In this document: piece by piece, positions 63,567 to 64,000 of the stretch
Layout: each line of letters starts with the position of its first letter
How positions within the stretch are numbered: position 1 is the stretch's first letter
Source: Trichormus sp. M33_DOE_039
GTDB lineage: Bacteria; Cyanobacteriota; Cyanobacteriia; Cyanobacteriales; Nostocaceae
DNA length: 64,000 nucleotides
NCBI GenBank assembly: GCA_015296085.1
Contig: DVDT01000027.1
Coordinates: 1-64,000, forward strand
Direction of reading: 5' to 3'
Translations under genes and position numbers: made by a program
The notes under the pieces: generated by a model
What the model was told of the DNA's origin: nothing
The model's input: only the letters and a program-made list of their open reading frames with translations
Databases searched by the model: none

Positions 63567-64000
63567 TTAATCCCGAAACTCAATGATATGAGCAGATGGC
63601 AGTTGAGGATGATGATCGTCCCAAGAACAGGCAAGACCTAAAGGCCCAGGATCAATTTCTAGTTCTGGGATATCTGCACGAAACCAATCGCCATCGAACT
63701 TGCGCAAACTGTAGAGTTTTACTGCGCCTAGATAACGTACCCCCGAAATTTGACGACACACAGCAAAAATGTCCGAGGGATAGACACACCGACCTAATTC
63801 CCAACCTTGATGAGCCAGTCCTCCCACAAGAGGATTCAAAAAACGGTAGAGGGCTGTGAGTAATTGAGAACGGATGATTTCTTGATCCCGTGGGTTATTG
63901 TACTGTGGTTCTAAAAAGACTTCAGTTTCAACACTTACCCCAACGTATTCTGGTTCTTCCAATTTTACTTGTACGCCCAAAGGCTTGCGATCGCTCATAT
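63567..64000 (-). CDS. Baseplate assembly protein, C-terminal part (cut by window end)
   Basis: The visible 143+ residues read VKLEEPEYVGVSVETEVFLE, QEIIRSQLLTALYRFLNPLV and WELGRCVYPSDIFAVCRQIS. These resemble the C-terminal part of putative baseplate assembly proteins (TIGR02243/gpJ-like) of contractile injection systems. The ATG at 63998 is probably internal: the next codon upstream is incomplete at the window edge and cannot be a stop, so the frame is open. The full gene is likely far longer. Together with the tail gene this marks the end of an injection-system locus continuing beyond the window. Confidence 0.65.
   Translation of the reverse strand, partial: MSDRKPLGVQVKLEEPEYVGVSVETEVFLEPQYNNPRDQEIIRSQLLTALYRFLNPLVGGLAHQGWELGRCVYPSDIFAVCRQISGVRYLGAVKLYSLRKFDGDWFRADIPELEIDPGPLGLACSWDDHHPQLPSAHIIEFRD

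Noticed and set aside
62468-64000. Prophage
   Set aside because: Only baseplate/tail-type genes are visible, without integrase, capsid or lysis genes or attachment sites; an injection-type system fits better, though the window ends here.

Overview
The window reads as chromosome of a filamentous, probably heterocyst-forming cyanobacterium of the Nostoc/Anabaena/Trichormus group. Support: HIP1 octamers (GCGATCGC) throughout; cyanobacterial genes such as chlB (dark protochlorophyllide reductase), petF (plant-type ferredoxin), bvdR (biliverdin reductase) and srxA (sulfiredoxin); runs of TGTAGGGG/CCCTTACA octamers and several other interspersed repeat families in the intergenic DNA; and a sugar ABC operon with a LacI-type regulator resembling the frtRABC fructose-uptake locus described in Anabaena variabilis. 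No rRNA, tRNA or CRISPR was found.

Layout. 0-3 kb: a two-gene unit (zinc-ribbon peptide plus tandem winged-helix-like protein) and a SAM methyltransferase. 3-6 kb: chaperones dnaK and hspA, the latter with a hairpin over its ribosome binding site. 6-11.5 kb: SpoIIM-, RDD- and other membrane proteins, a 2H phosphoesterase, holA and a DUF4168 protein. 11.6-18.8 kb: chlB, a STAND/TPR ATPase, a WD40 protein flanked by an intact and a decayed copy of a 54-residue gene, and a diiron protein. 18.9-25.4 kb: uppS, an SLH-fasciclin-barrel protein, a DUF1350 protein, and a response-regulator/PP2C phosphatase facing a STAS anti-anti-sigma protein. 26-30.5 kb: a redox and iron stress block (HTH-GrpE-like protein, dps, srxA), SpoIID and petF. 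31-39 kb: bvdR-map, a histidine phosphatase, glk, a fresh IS701-type insertion with a TTAG target duplication, and serC. 39-44.5 kb: a lipoprotein-like methyltransferase, an amino-acid permease, two paralogous lipoproteins and a UPF0104 membrane protein. 44.7-49.7 kb: frtC-frtB-frtA and the divergent frtR with two inverted operator copies.

The least described part is 49.8-62.2 kb. A membrane protein joining a CHAT (caspase-like) domain to a CHASE2 sensor is encoded with a DUF928 exported protein. They converge on an exported CHAT-TPR protein encoded downstream of a 2024-residue two-partner-secretion exoprotein that carries about 28 copies of a ~31-residue beta-helix repeat. Both CHAT proteins keep the His/Cys pair. 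At 62.5-64 kb the window enters the baseplate end of a contractile-injection-type locus, cut by the window edge.

Working links (inference): glk and frtABC fit sugar use in a facultative heterotroph; dps, srxA and petF fit redox control; the CHAT pair, DUF928 and the exoprotein may form a surface-sensing and proteolysis module. Repeats have also entered two coding regions in frame, as linkers in the STAND ATPase and the HTH-GrpE protein.
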